19,884 nucleotides of DNA from CAZCTC01 sp964501335 (GCA_964501335.1 CAZCTC010000110.1:1-19884); one strand, 5' to 3'. Positions 6,744 to 14,940 are shown, numbered from the stretch's first letter. The notes: generated from the sequence alone by a model not told the origin. A program made the numbers and translations.

Positions 6744-6992
6744 ATGAGCAAGCTACCGGAAGGAAAACGATTCTATGGAGCCATTACGGTCAGCGAGAGA
6801 GGGCAGATTGTCATTCCCGCTGAAGCGCGGCGGGATTTTCACATTGAGGTGGGGGATAAGTTGCTGGTGTTGGGAGATCTGGAGCAGGGGTTGGCTTTGA
6901 TCAAGGCCTCGGCTTTACTGGACAGGCACCCAGGGATTCGGGCGTTGTTGGAAGGGAATTTCGATCTTTCAAAAGGCGATAAAAATGAATGA
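6744..6992 (+). CDS. AbrB/MazE/SpoVT-family DNA-binding regulator
   Basis: An 82-residue protein. The swapped-hairpin AbrB domain occupies about 10-50: YGAITVSERGQIVIPAEARR (the typical T(V)..RGQ(I)VIPAE.R motif) followed by FHIEVGDKLLVLGD. The C-terminal tail (LIKASALLDRHPGIRALLEG) is probably helical. Start at ATG 6744 is fixed by AAGGAG (6732-6737); an in-frame ATG at 6705 lies inside the operator palindrome and lacks a ribosome binding site. Its stop codon overlaps the start of the next gene by 8 nt, so the two are translated together. Likely role: transcriptional regulator of its own operon, through the palindrome at 6701-6728. As with other AbrB-fold proteins an antitoxin role is possible in principle, but no toxin gene is adjacent. 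Confidence 0.9.
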   Translation: MSKLPEGKRFYGAITVSERGQIVIPAEARRDFHIEVGDKLLVLGDLEQGLALIKASALLDRHPGIRALLEGNFDLSKGDKNE

Positions 6993-9579
6993 TAAGAGTC
7001 GGAGTGTAATCGTTAAGGTGCTGTCTTCGGTCGCTTCTTCGGCTGCGGCCATGTCGGTGTTCTTTTTCAGTGGAATCCATAATATTTGGGGGTTGCTGCT
7101 GCTGGCGACCCTGGCCGGTACGGTGGCGAATATTGTAGTGATGGTGCTGGTGACTCAGGCATTGCAGCTGGAAAAACGGTTGACGCGGGGACAGATTCGT
7201 GAAGGGGTGTTGGCTTTCGGTCGGTTCCCGATCGAGGCGCCGGAGGCTTCTCTGGCGGGCGGGAAGGGGCTGTCGCTGGCCAAGATGTATCAGGCGGGAC
7301 ACCCTGTGCCGGACGGTTGTATTTTGCTTCCCGGCGCTTTTGAGCAGGACGATCTGCGGCCGGAGGCCTGGGAGCAGGTGAAACGGCAGCTGGGCCGGCT
7401 CCGTAGGGGGAAAACGATTTCGTTTGCGGTGCGTTCTTCGGCGTTGCAGGAGGATTCGGCGCAGGCTTCTTTTGCGGGTGAATTTGAGAGTGTGTTGGAT
7501 GTCAAATCCGACGATGAGATCCGGGTAGCTGTGCGTGAGGTGCTGAAATCCCGTCACAGTGCGCGGGTGCAGAGCTACACTCAGGCGCAGGGGTTTGAGG
7601 CCGGAGAACACTCCATTGCTGTGGTGATTCAGAAGCTGATTCAGCCCGATTTTGCGGGGGTTTTGTTCACCGCCGATCCGTTGACGGGCAATTTGAGCCA
7701 GATGTCGGGCAATTTTGTGAAGGGTATCGGCGAGAAGTTGGTCTCGGGGCAGGTGACGGCCCAGACTTTTACCTTTGATCGTCCGGGCGGCACCTATCAC
7801 GGGCCGGCTGAACTCAGTGCGACGGCGAAGATTCTCCATTGGGAGGCTCACGCCATCGAGAATGAGATGGGCTGTCCGCAGGATATCGAATGGGCGACGG
7901 CGGGAGGCCGGGTTTTTATCTTGCAGGCGCGTCCGATCACCACGTTGAGCGGTTACAATCCGGTCACGGCGGTGTGGAATGACAGTATGAAGGGCAATTT
8001 CCTCTGGTCGGCGACCAATCTGATGGAGGCGAGCCCGGAGGTATTGACCCCTCTGACGGCTTCTTTCCTTCCATATTTAAATCAACATGGTGGGCCGGCG
8101 CTGACGGTGAAGAACTATCCGTTGAATGGGATCATCGGCGGACGTTTTTATTCCAATATTACGGTGCAGGTTTCGGCGTTTGTGCGCCTTTTTAAAGGTG
8201 ATACCCGCCGGGCCTATCGCGAGCTGGCAGGGTGGTGGGGCGAAATTCCGGAAGGGATGGAGATCCCGGTGTTGCCGTTGACCGGATCGGATTGGTTCCA
8301 GGGGGTGATGCCGGGGTTGCTGCGCTCCAACGGTCAGTTCGGCAAGTATCGCAAGCAGGCGGAGACGTTTGTTGCGCAGAGCCGGACGAAGTGTGCCGGG
8401 CTGCGAGCGAAGATCAAAAACGAATCGTCGAAGTCCGGGTTGCTGGCGCTTTGGGATCAGGAGATCTATCCGCTCTATCGGGATTCGCTTTTTTCCATCG
8501 TGGCGGTTTCATCCGATGTGCAGATGCGGGTGGAACGCGAGCTGCGCGATCTGGTCGGGCCGGAGGATGCCAATGCTTTGCTTTCCAATCTGGGGGGGGC
8601 GTCTTCCCGGTTGGAGAGCCTGGGGCCGATGGTCGGTTTGGGAATGGTGCTGCGGGGAGAGATGAGCCGCGAGGAATATATCGAGAATTACGGCCATCGG
8701 GGAGTCAATGAGGGGGAGGTGGCCTGGCCGCGGCCGGCGGAAGATCCGCAGTGGCTGGATCGACAACTGGCGGAATGGCAGCGATCGCCGATGGATGTGG
8801 AGGCTATGCTGGCGCGGCAACATGCAGCTTATGAGGCGGCATGGGCTCGATTCTGCGAGAAGGCTCCGAAAAAAGTGAAGGCGATGGAGAAGCGGTTGGC
8901 GGAGGCCGGCAAGGCCGCGCAGCGGCGGGAGAAGGTACGTTCGGAGGCTACGCGGGGAATGACGGTGCTGCGGGCGTTTGTGCTGCGGGCTGGAGAGTTG
9001 CTGGGGGTGGGGGAGGATGTTTTTTTTCTGACCATTACGGAGATTCTGGAGGCTTTGGCGGGGCGGGGAAAGCCGGCGGCCTGTCAGTATATCCCGTTGC
9101 GTAAAGAGACTTATGAGCGTTACCGCGCATTGCCTCCCTATCCGGCTTTGATCTGTGGGCGTTTCGATCCGTTTGCCTGGGCGGCCGATCCCAACCGGCG
9201 TTCGGATCTCTATGATGGGGTGACGCAAGCAGCGGCGACGGCCCTCCCTGAAAAAGAGGCGAATGTCATCCGGGGATTTGCCGGGGCGCTGGGGGTGGTC
9301 GAAGGTACGGTGCGCTGTCTGGAGGGGTTGGATGAGAGCAGCTCTTTCCAGGCCGGCGAAATTCTGGTGACGACGATGACCAATATCGGTTGGACTCCGC
9401 TCTTCCCGCGGGCGGCGGCGATCATTACCGATCTGGGGGCTCCGCTCAGCCATGCGGCGATTGTGGCCCGCGAGCTGGGGATTCCGGCGGTGGTGGGGTG
9501 CGGCGATGCCACGATGCGGTTGAAGACCGGCGATCGGGTGCGGGTGGACGGCGGGAAGGGGTCGGTGGAGATCCTGTGA
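6985..9579 (+). CDS. Membrane-anchored PEP synthase/RPH-like phosphotransferase
   Basis: An 864-residue protein with two N-terminal membrane helices (about 12-29 and 34-58), then a PPDK_N/ATP-grasp domain: GGKG at 92-95, AVRSSALQEDSAQASFAGE from 148, VLFTADPLTG near 227-235, and QDIEWA with QARPITT at 299-320. A variable middle region follows (about 325-760), and a C-terminal swivelling phosphohistidine domain has GAPLSHAAIVARELGIPAVV with catalytic His823. The C-terminal TIM-barrel that binds PEP/pyruvate in true PEP synthase is missing. Length and order (ATP-grasp, middle, His domain) match rifampicin-phosphotransferase-type enzymes, which transfer the beta-phosphate of ATP to a small-molecule acceptor; the acceptor here is unknown. 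Membrane anchoring is unusual for the family and suggests a membrane or lipophilic substrate. It is translationally coupled to the AbrB-type gene upstream. Confidence 0.88.
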   Translation: MNDKSRSVIVKVLSSVASSAAAMSVFFFSGIHNIWGLLLLATLAGTVANIVVMVLVTQALQLEKRLTRGQIREGVLAFGRFPIEAPEASLAGGKGLSLAKMYQAGHPVPDGCILLPGAFEQDDLRPEAWEQVKRQLGRLRRGKTISFAVRSSALQEDSAQASFAGEFESVLDVKSDDEIRVAVREVLKSRHSARVQSYTQAQGFEAGEHSIAVVIQKLIQPDFAGVLFTADPLTGNLSQMSGNFVKGIGEKLVSGQVTAQTFTFDRPGGTYHGPAELSATAKILHWEAHAIENEMGCPQDIEWATAGGRVFILQARPITTLSGYNPVTAVWNDSMKGNFLWSATNLMEASPEVLTPLTASFLPYLNQHGGPALTVKNYPLNGIIGGRFYSNITVQVSAFVRLFKGDTRRAYRELAGWWGEIPEGMEIPVLPLTGSDWFQGVMPGLLRSNGQFGKYRKQAETFVAQSRTKCAGLRAKIKNESSKSGLLALWDQEIYPLYRDSLFSIVAVSSDVQMRVERELRDLVGPEDANALLSNLGGASSRLESLGPMVGLGMVLRGEMSREEYIENYGHRGVNEGEVAWPRPAEDPQWLDRQLAEWQRSPMDVEAMLARQHAAYEAAWARFCEKAPKKVKAMEKRLAEAGKAAQRREKVRSEATRGMTVLRAFVLRAGELLGVGEDVFFLTITEILEALAGRGKPAACQYIPLRKETYERYRALPPYPALICGRFDPFAWAADPNRRSDLYDGVTQAAATALPEKEANVIRGFAGALGVVEGTVRCLEGLDESSSFQAGEILVTTMTNIGWTPLFPRAAAIITDLGAPLSHAAIVARELGIPAVVGCGDATMRLKTGDRVRVDGGKGSVEIL

Positions 9580-9608
9580 AGCGTGAAGCGTGAAACGTAA
9601 AACGTGAT
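9577..9608. repeat. GTGAAGC/GTGAAAC short tandem repeat
   Basis: Units GTGAAGC, GTGAAGC, GTGAAAC and GTAAAAC begin in the stop codon of the preceding gene. Same family as 1124-1183. Confidence 0.65.
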
Positions 9609-9660
9609 GAGCTGTTGTGAAGGTACATCGTCGGGACGGTTCTGGAAAAGATCAAAGAAA

Positions 9661-9730
9661 GCAGACAGCGGCAAGTAGACAGCAGCAAGTAGACAGCGGC
9701 AAGTAGACAGCGGCAAGTAGACAGTAGCAG
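9661..9730. repeat. AGTAGACAGC tandem repeat
   Basis: About five units of GGCAAGTAGACAGC type (alternating CAGCAAG and CGGCAAG) in the gap between the two convergent PEP-utiliser genes. The TAGACAG core recurs within the 225-bp element at 16785-17009 and once near 12597. Function unknown; copy number is likely variable. Confidence 0.8.
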
Positions 9731-9751
9731 CCTGCGCCGCCGGGGCGGCTC

Positions 9752-9868
9752 TGGAAAAGGGACATGTTTTGGTGCGCCTTCTGAGGCGCACCAAAACATA
9801 CACAAAAAAACTCTCTCCCCCCATCCGGCGCGGCGTATTTTACGGGGGAAAGGGCCAGGTGCGGGGAA
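9752..9868 (-). repeat. Dispersed two-stem repeat, copy G
   Basis: Minus-oriented copy with a perfect 16-bp hairpin: arms 9764-9779 (ATGTTTTGGTGCGCCT) and 9784-9799. The core is GGTGCGCC/GGCGCACC rather than GGCGGC/GCCGCC. CTCTCTCCCCCCATCCGGCGCGGCG then gives the reversed GGGGGGAGAG and left-stem parts. It lies between convergent genes. Confidence 0.85.
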
Positions 9869-9878
9869 TTTTCCAAAG

Positions 9879-9975
9879 AGGTGCACCGCACTATGATTTT
9901 GCAATTACCGGCGGCTTGCCTTCAAGTTGGAACGTTTGAATCGTCGGTTGTACGGGTAGAAAGTGCGTCGCACCT
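9879..9975 (+). mobile_element. 97-bp MITE-like element, copy 1
   Basis: Terminal inverted repeats AGGTGCACCGCACT (9879-9892) and AGTGCGTCGCACCT (9962-9975) enclose about 70 bp. The interior matches 19755-19850 in reverse orientation, including GTTTGAATCGTCGGTT. No coding capacity. The form is that of a non-autonomous element or a long-stem palindromic unit. It ends 30 bp from the stop of the 10005-12578 gene. Confidence 0.8.
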
Positions 9976-10004
9976 TAGGCCGGGCTATTTTCAGCTCAGG
10001 ATTA

Positions 10005-12578
10005 TCATTTGTTTTGCAATACTTCGACGGTGCCCTGATCCCCATTGACCCGAATCCAGTCGCCCGTGTGAATCCGCATGGTGGCGTTGCCGCAGCTGAC
10101 GACGGCCGGGATGCCCAATTCGCGGGCGACGATGACGGCATGGGAGAGGGGGGCGCCTACATCCGTGACGATGGCGGCGGCGCGGGGGAAGATGGGTGTC
10201 CAACCGACGTTGGTGATGGTGGTGACCAGAATTTCGCCGGATTGCAGGGTTTCTCCTTCTTCGGGCGAGAAGATGACCCGGGCCCGGCCTTCAACGATGC
10301 CGGGGACGCCGGAGAAGCCGGAGATGGTGTCGCTGATGGGGGCTTCGGGGTGGGTGGCGTCAAAGTAGTCGTTGCGGCGGTGGGGATCGGCGGCCCATTT
10401 GAAGGGATCGAACCGGCCGCGGATGATGGCGGGATAGGCGGGGAGGGCGGCGTAGCATTGGTAGGTGAGGCGCCGGACCGGGACTTTCTCTAATACGGCC
10501 GAGTCGCCGTGCAACAGGGCCAGGATTTCATCAATATGGAGGAAGAAGAGTTCTTCTCCCTTGCCGGTCAGGAGGCCGGCGCGCAGGACGAAGTCGCGCA
10601 GCACCCAGAAGGTGCGGATGACTTCCGAGCGGGCGGCCTCGCGGGAGCGGGAGATAGCGGTCCAGCGCTCGATTTTGCGCCGCATGGCGACTTCTTTTCC
10701 AGGATAGCGGGCGCGGAAGCGGCCCCAGGCGGCGTCGCGGACCTTTTCCTGGCGCGTCAGCAGCGATTGGAGGCTTTCCCGGGATTCTTTCAGGCCGGCC
10801 AGCTGGCGATCGACCCAGGCCGGATCTTCTCCGGGGCGGGGGGTGGAGATTTCAAATTCGTGAGGGCTGCGATGGCCGTATTCCCGGGCAAAGGTCGCGC
10901 GGTCGATTTCTCCCTGAGCCAGACGGGTCAATCCGATGAGCAGGCCGAGGCTGGCCATGGAATCACTTCCGGTCTGGGGGCTGGTGAGCATGGCGTTGGC
11001 GTCGGCATCGCCGACCAGCTTTTGGAGTTCCAGACGTACGGTTACGAGGGAATTGCGGTCCTGGCGGTTGGAGGCTTCGAGCATCTGGCTGGCGAGATCG
11101 AAGTAGGGGCGGAGTTCGTCCTGCCAGAATTCAAACAGGGCGGCCGGGGTGGAGATTTCCTGGATCCGGCGGCGCATGGTTTCGCAGCGGGCGACGCCCT
11201 GAACCAGAAATTCCGGCAGTTTTTTCTGGTGGGCGGAGACTCGGCGCAGGACGCGAACGATTTGGGGCAGGAGGGCGCCGATGATTTTCCAACGGGAGAT
11301 GGGTAAGGCCGGGATTTCCATCCCCGGAGGGAATTTACCGAAGACCTGTTCATTGGCTTCGGCGAGCTTTTTTTTCATTCCGAAGGCATCCGCGATGGCG
11401 GTGGTCGTGCTCATGTTCATATAGGGGCGACCGCCGATGTCGCCGTAGATGCGATAGCCGGGAATTGTGCCGGTGCCCATGGCTCCGGCGGTGAAGATCG
11501 CACAGAGAGATTTGGTGCAGGGGGTCATGACATCAGGGATGGCTTCACCGAAATTACCGTTGGTCCAGAGGTAATCGTTGTCCAGGGTGTCGTTCCAGAC
11601 TTCGGGGACCAGGGATTGATCGAGGGTGGTGATGGGGCGGGCCTGGACGATAGAGAACTGATCGGCCAGGAGCGTCCATTCGATGTCCATGGGGCAGCCG
11701 TAAAGCTGCTCGATCCGGAGGCCCAGTTGATTGAGCCGGGCGGCCTGTTCTGCGGTGAGGGTGGGGCGGCGGCGTTGTTCGGGTGGGACGGCGATTTCTT
11801 GCGTACCGTTTTCCGAGCCGACGGCCATCAGGGCTTTGTCGTTGATCTGTTGGGAGATGATCTGGCCGTTGTTTTTGTCGAGGATGAAGGTGTCGGGGAT
11901 GACCCGTCCGCTGACCAGCGTTTCGCCCAGGCCCCAGGCGGCATTGATCATGGCGTGGTCGCGGGCGCCGGTGAGGGGATCGGCGGTAAAGAGGACTCCG
12001 GCGACGTCGGCCGGGATCATTTTTTGGACGACGACGGCGAGGCTGACTTCTTGCGGCGGGATGTTGTGGCGGGCTCGATAGTCGACGGCGCGGGCGGTCC
12101 AGAGGGAGGCCCAGCAGCGTTTGACGGCTTCCAAAAGGGGCTGTTCGCCCAGGATATTGAGGTAGCTTTCCTGTTGGCCGGCGAAGGAGAGGCCGGGCAG
12201 ATCTTCGGCGGTGGCGGAGGAGCGGACCGCGACGGGCTGGTCGGTTCCCAGCTCCAGCGCGGCCTGCCGGACGGCCGTTGCGATTTCGGGTGGGAGGGGG
12301 GCGGCCATGAAGAGGTCCAGGATCTGCCGGGCGGCGTCTTCCAGCGTGGCGGGATGGTCGATCTGTACGGCGGCGAGGGCGGCCAGGATTTTTTCCTGCA
12401 AGTCGTTTTGGGCGACGAAGTGGTTATAGGCGGCGGTGGTGATGTGGAAGCCGGGCGGGACCGGCAATCCGGCGTTGATCAGGCGGGCCAGGGAGGCTCC
12501 TTTGCCGCCGGCGGTTTCGAGGGCGGCGCGGGGGGCGCCGAGCGGCAGCGTAAAGGGGAGAGCGGGTTTGTTATCCAT
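10005..12578 (-). CDS. PEP synthase/RPH-like phosphotransferase, soluble paralogue
   Basis: An 857-residue protein with the same architecture as the 6985-9579 product but without membrane helices. Seen: GGKGASLARLINAGLPVPPG (24-43), PVAVRSSATAEDLPGLSFAG from about 115, MIPADVAGVLFTADPLTGA (187-205), GLGETLVSGRVIPDTF, the DIEWT..IVQARPITT end of the ATP-grasp domain, and the phosphohistidine domain with GAPLSHAVIVARELGIPAVV, catalytic His813. The PEP/pyruvate TIM-barrel of genuine PEP synthase is absent. As for the paralogue, ATP-driven phosphorylation of an unknown acceptor is expected; rifampicin is one known acceptor in the wider family, but I cannot claim it here. Start at 12578 follows AAGGAG at 7 nt. 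A TACAAT -10 candidate lies upstream. The two paralogues converge on a repeat-filled gap of about 425 bp and probably arose by an old duplication, given their clear divergence. Confidence 0.88.
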   Translation of the reverse strand: MDNKPALPFTLPLGAPRAALETAGGKGASLARLINAGLPVPPGFHITTAAYNHFVAQNDLQEKILAALAAVQIDHPATLEDAARQILDLFMAAPLPPEIATAVRQAALELGTDQPVAVRSSATAEDLPGLSFAGQQESYLNILGEQPLLEAVKRCWASLWTARAVDYRARHNIPPQEVSLAVVVQKMIPADVAGVLFTADPLTGARDHAMINAAWGLGETLVSGRVIPDTFILDKNNGQIISQQINDKALMAVGSENGTQEIAVPPEQRRRPTLTAEQAARLNQLGLRIEQLYGCPMDIEWTLLADQFSIVQARPITTLDQSLVPEVWNDTLDNDYLWTNGNFGEAIPDVMTPCTKSLCAIFTAGAMGTGTIPGYRIYGDIGGRPYMNMSTTTAIADAFGMKKKLAEANEQVFGKFPPGMEIPALPISRWKIIGALLPQIVRVLRRVSAHQKKLPEFLVQGVARCETMRRRIQEISTPAALFEFWQDELRPYFDLASQMLEASNRQDRNSLVTVRLELQKLVGDADANAMLTSPQTGSDSMASLGLLIGLTRLAQGEIDRATFAREYGHRSPHEFEISTPRPGEDPAWVDRQLAGLKESRESLQSLLTRQEKVRDAAWGRFRARYPGKEVAMRRKIERWTAISRSREAARSEVIRTFWVLRDFVLRAGLLTGKGEELFFLHIDEILALLHGDSAVLEKVPVRRLTYQCYAALPAYPAIIRGRFDPFKWAADPHRRNDYFDATHPEAPISDTISGFSGVPGIVEGRARVIFSPEEGETLQSGEILVTTITNVGWTPIFPRAAAIVTDVGAPLSHAVIVARELGIPAVVSCGNATMRIHTGDWIRVNGDQGTVEVLQNK

Positions 12579-12613
12579 ACGAATCTCCTTAACAAGCGGA
12601 CAGTAGACTGCGG

Positions 12614-12642
12614 ATTGTATGCCTGTTTGAGAGTTTGGCGAA
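12614..12642 (-). promoter_or_regulatory. Weak promoter candidate for the soluble PEP-utiliser
   Basis: Minus-strand TACAAT (12619-12614) lies 17 nt after a poor -35, TTCGCC (12642-12637). The spacing is right, but the -35 matches the consensus at only three positions. Confidence 0.35.
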
Positions 12643-12649
12643 TTGGCGG

Positions 12650-12685
12650 CTTTTTAGCGTTCCGCAAGGGTTTTACACGGCCAGT
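12650..12685 (+). repeat. Dispersed two-stem repeat, copy H, truncated
   Basis: TTTTTAGCGTTCCGCAAGGG is the left arm of the repeat. The element breaks off after about 35 bp, right before the GTAGGGGC palindrome at 12689, so insertion or recombination there probably removed the rest. Confidence 0.65.
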
Positions 12686-12688
12686 TTA

Positions 12689-12756
12689 GGGCGCCCACGC
12701 AGGGGCGCCCCTACGTCAGAGGGCCTTTTTGTAGGGGCGGCCCGAGGTGGCCGCCC
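12689..12756. repeat. GTAGGGGC-type palindromic repeat
   Basis: GGGCGCCCACGCAGGGGCGC on the left and GTAGGGGCGGCCCGAGGTGG with a matching GCCGCCC on the right each fold into GC-rich stems. A related block is at 19609-19675. Such units are common intergenic repeats in Chloroflexota and some other phyla. It is 9 bp beyond the stop of the lipoprotein gene and could also help end transcription. Confidence 0.7.
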
Positions 12757-12764
12757 TTGATTTT

Positions 12765-13748
12765 TCAAGGCAGGGCCAGATGGCCGTCGATGCATCTCAA
12801 GTATTGTGGGAGGGCGCTGACGACGATCCATTCTCCTTCGGCTTTAAGCTGTTGGCTGATGATAAATTGTCCTGAGTAATATCGCCAGTTGGCGGGGGTG
12901 CGGGTTACTTTCCAGAGGACTCCATCCCGGCCGGTGGATTCAAAGCGGTGCGGATACCAGTCATGGTAACGGTTGACGAGTTTCTTCTCCTCAGGCGAGC
13001 CTTTGGCGAAGAAGATGCGGCGGGTTTCTTGCCAGGTTTGACCGCCGTCGGAGGTGGTCGCAAAGGCAATTTGGGTGGGATCTTCGATGTCGTAGAATAT
13101 TACAACCTGACCGTTTTGTTCATCGAAGAACTGCATTTGAGTGGAATATCCATACCATTCCGATGTGGGAATTCTAACCGGTTTATCCCAGGTTTGTCCG
13201 TAGTCTTGGGTGCGGGAAACTCGAGGCCAGCCCGTACTTTCGACGGTCCAGATGATCAAGGCCCAACCCTGGCCGTTGTCCAGAAAGGTCAGTTGCTGGA
13301 TATCGCTGCTTACCACCGGCAGCATGGTTTCGATCCAATGCCGGCCGCCGTCCGTGGTTTTCAGCAGAATTGAGCGACGAAGTCCTCCGCCTTCAACATT
13401 TCCGGCGACTCCCCATAGGAAGGCGGTTTTTTTATCCAAAGCATAGAGTCCATGAAATCCGATACCAACTCTGGTGGCGGTATGTTGCAGGTGGCATTGT
13501 TCTTCCAGTGTTCCCGTATCATCTTGATAGAATTCGATGGGGGTGGTGGGCATGGGGGTGATGATGATGGGCGAGCGGGGAGTGGGGGTGGGATGAAAGG
13601 GTTCGGGCGTGGGGGTGAGGGTGGGTTGGGGTGTGTATGTAGGTTGGGTGGTGGGCAGGATGCATCCCGGCGTTGGGGTGGCGGCGCAGGCGGTTAAGGT
13701 CAATGCGAGGAGGCACAACCTGTGCGGTTTGCTGAGAGAAAAGCCCAT
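12765..13748 (-). CDS. Lipoprotein with Asp-box (BNR/sialidase-like) beta-propeller
   Basis: Read from ATG 13748, the protein has 327 residues. A lipoprotein signal peptide MGFSLSKPHRLCLLALTLTA is followed by the lipid-modified Cys21 (lipobox LTAC). A Pro/Thr-rich spacer comes next (about 33-70, repeats of TPTP). The globular domain carries three Asp-box motifs: TTDGGRHW (131-138), SRTQDYGQTW (178-187) and TTSDGGQTW (231-239), the turn signature of BNR/sialidase-type propellers. Expected location: outer face of the membrane. No catalytic residues can be assigned, so a photosystem-stability-factor-like or glycan-binding role is open. The start codon lies at the base of a 16-bp hairpin of repeat copy I and has no Shine-Dalgarno sequence. 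An alternative in-frame ATG at 13826 would add 26 residues encoded by the repeat; it too lacks one. Confidence 0.78.
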   Translation of the reverse strand: MGFSLSKPHRLCLLALTLTACAATPTPGCILPTTQPTYTPQPTLTPTPEPFHPTPTPRSPIIITPMPTTPIEFYQDDTGTLEEQCHLQHTATRVGIGFHGLYALDKKTAFLWGVAGNVEGGGLRRSILLKTTDGGRHWIETMLPVVSSDIQQLTFLDNGQGWALIIWTVESTGWPRVSRTQDYGQTWDKPVRIPTSEWYGYSTQMQFFDEQNGQVVIFYDIEDPTQIAFATTSDGGQTWQETRRIFFAKGSPEEKKLVNRYHDWYPHRFESTGRDGVLWKVTRTPANWRYYSGQFIISQQLKAEGEWIVVSALPQYLRCIDGHLALP

Positions 13749-13832
13749 TTTTTCGCGCGCCGTCTGCGGCGCGCGAAAAAATAGACGAAAAAACTCTCTC
13801 CCCCCCACTTGTGTGCGGCATCTCATAGAAAA
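13737..13832 (-). repeat. Dispersed two-stem repeat, copy I, containing a gene start
   Basis: Minus-oriented copy. A perfect 16-bp hairpin has arms 13747-13762 (ATTTTTTCGCGCGCCG) and 13767-13782, loop TCTG. CTCTCTCCCCCC is the reversed GGGGGGAGAG. The adjoining AACCTGTGCGGTT (13719-13731) matches the outer-stem motif of copy D. The ATG of the lipoprotein gene is the hairpin's last two base pairs plus one base. Confidence 0.85.
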
Positions 13833-13946
13833 AGTGTTCTGGGTGGAATGCAAAAAGTCGGTTATTAACCGAACCAACGAATACCCCCCCAGGTGGAGAA
13901 TGAAAGTCAGAGTTATAAAGGTGTCAGTATTTTTATCAATCATTTT

Positions 13947-14522
13947 TCAGGAAACTCCCAGGATGGCCAGAAAGGCGGCAACCATGCCGGCGTCCCCGAT
14001 CAGGGGGATGAGGCCGTTCCAGAAGCGGGCCGGTTCGTCGAAACGATAGTGCAGGATGTAGCAGACGAGACCGACCAGGGTGGCGAGTCCTATCAGAACG
14101 ATGAGCAGGGCGGTTTGGCCCGTGCCGAGCCGGCCGTTTCCCTGCAAGACGGCGACGGCGGCTCCTTCCAGGGCGACCCAGAGGACGATCAACGGCAGTT
14201 CTGCGGTGTGGGCGCGGTGAAAGAGGGTGGTGGTGACGGCCAGGAGGAGGAAGTAAAGGGCTACGGCTCCTATCAGGATGTAAGGGACGGGGATTCCTGC
14301 GGTTGTGGGGGACAGGGCGTTGATGCCGAGGGCGAGGACGGCGATGGCGGTGAATCCGACGAAGACGGCGGCGGCCATGAAGAGGCCGGCGCCGGCGGTT
14401 TTGCCTTTGGGACCGAATTCCAATGTCCACCAGGCGATGTAGAAGATGAGGGTGATCAATAAGAGGAGATTTCCGCCGAAGATTTCCCAAAGGGGGGTGG
14501 TGAAATCGCGAAACCAGGTCAT
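13947..14522 (-). CDS. Six-helix integral membrane protein, unknown function
   Basis: A 191-residue, strongly hydrophobic protein with about six membrane helices (roughly 16-33, 45-66, 79-100, 109-126, 136-157, 170-190). Between helices 3 and 4 is the short polar loop FHRAHTAEL, and between 5 and 6 HYRFDEPARFW; these contain the only clustered charges and His residues. I do not recognise a family; it could be a small uncharacterised permease-like or sensor-type membrane protein. The start at 14522 is strongly supported by AAGGAGGT 5 nt upstream. Neighbouring genes are separated by repeat copies (J, K) on one side and about 200 bp on the other, so it is probably transcribed alone. Confidence 0.82.
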   Translation of the reverse strand: MTWFRDFTTPLWEIFGGNLLLLITLIFYIAWWTLEFGPKGKTAGAGLFMAAAVFVGFTAIAVLALGINALSPTTAGIPVPYILIGAVALYFLLLAVTTTLFHRAHTAELPLIVLWVALEGAAVAVLQGNGRLGTGQTALLIVLIGLATLVGLVCYILHYRFDEPARFWNGLIPLIGDAGMVAAFLAILGVS

Positions 14523-14552
14523 GGGTACCTCCTTGTTTAGGGTTGTGAAATT

Positions 14553-14735
14553 TTAGCGTCCCGCACCGGGCATTTTTCCGGTAAGATGCGACGCGCTGGA
14601 TGGGGGGAGAGAATATTTTTATTTGTGTTTTCGGCGGCTTCAGAAAGCCGCCGAAAACACAGGTTTTTTGTATCAGCTCAATACAGGCTTTTTCTGTCTT
14701 TTTTCGGTCAATTGCACGGGTTGTTTTTGTTTGAT
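14553..14735 (+). repeat. Dispersed two-stem repeat, copy J
   Basis: TTTTAGCGTCCCGCACCGGG, GATGCGACGCGCTGGATGG, GGGGGGAGAGA, then a perfect hairpin: arms 14625-14640 (GTGTTTTCGGCGGCTT) and 14645-14660, loop CAGA. The terminal pair is G-C where most copies have A-T. The full tail with TCAATTGCACGGGTTG and TTTGATTTATGCA leads straight into copy K. Confidence 0.88.
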
Positions 14736-14737
14736 TT

Positions 14738-14885
14738 ATGCATTTAGCGTCTCGCACCGGGTATTTTCCCCTTAAGAATCGATGCGTGGTGCGAAGCAGG
14801 GAGAGAGCGTATTTTTATTTATATTTTCGGCGGCTTGAGAAAGCCGCCGAAAATATGGTTTTTATTTTGTTTTTAGATCTGTGTA
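14738..14885 (+). repeat. Dispersed two-stem repeat, copy K
   Basis: The left stem is TCGCACC (14752-14758) pairing with GGTGCGA (14788-14794), a different sequence from TCCCGC/GCGGGA yet perfectly paired. The hairpin has arms 14821-14836 (ATATTTTCGGCGGCTT) and 14841-14856, loop GAGA. Tandem with copy J, 60 bp from the stop of the OsmC-family gene. Confidence 0.88.
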
Positions 14886-14940
14886 ACATCTATTTGTTCT
14901 TCGGGAATTTAGTGTATCACAAACCTGCTAAAATTCAATA

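Noticed and set aside
10005..12578. Naming the PEP-utilisers as rifampicin-resistance phosphotransferases or PEP synthase
   Set aside because: Both lack the PEP-binding barrel of PEP synthase, and rifamycin-pocket residues cannot be verified by eye; only the shared architecture is supported.
8509..12689. Long open frames opposite the two PEP-utiliser genes (e.g. 8509-9453 minus, 11616-12689 plus)
   Set aside because: They lie wholly or largely within strongly supported genes, have low-complexity Gly/Arg/Pro-rich products and no ribosome binding site: the usual antisense frames of GC-rich DNA.
13936..14757. A 273-residue Arg/His-rich frame on the minus strand overlapping the six-helix membrane protein
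   Set aside because: Out-of-frame shadow with no ribosome binding site; the 191-residue frame has AAGGAGGT and clear membrane helices.
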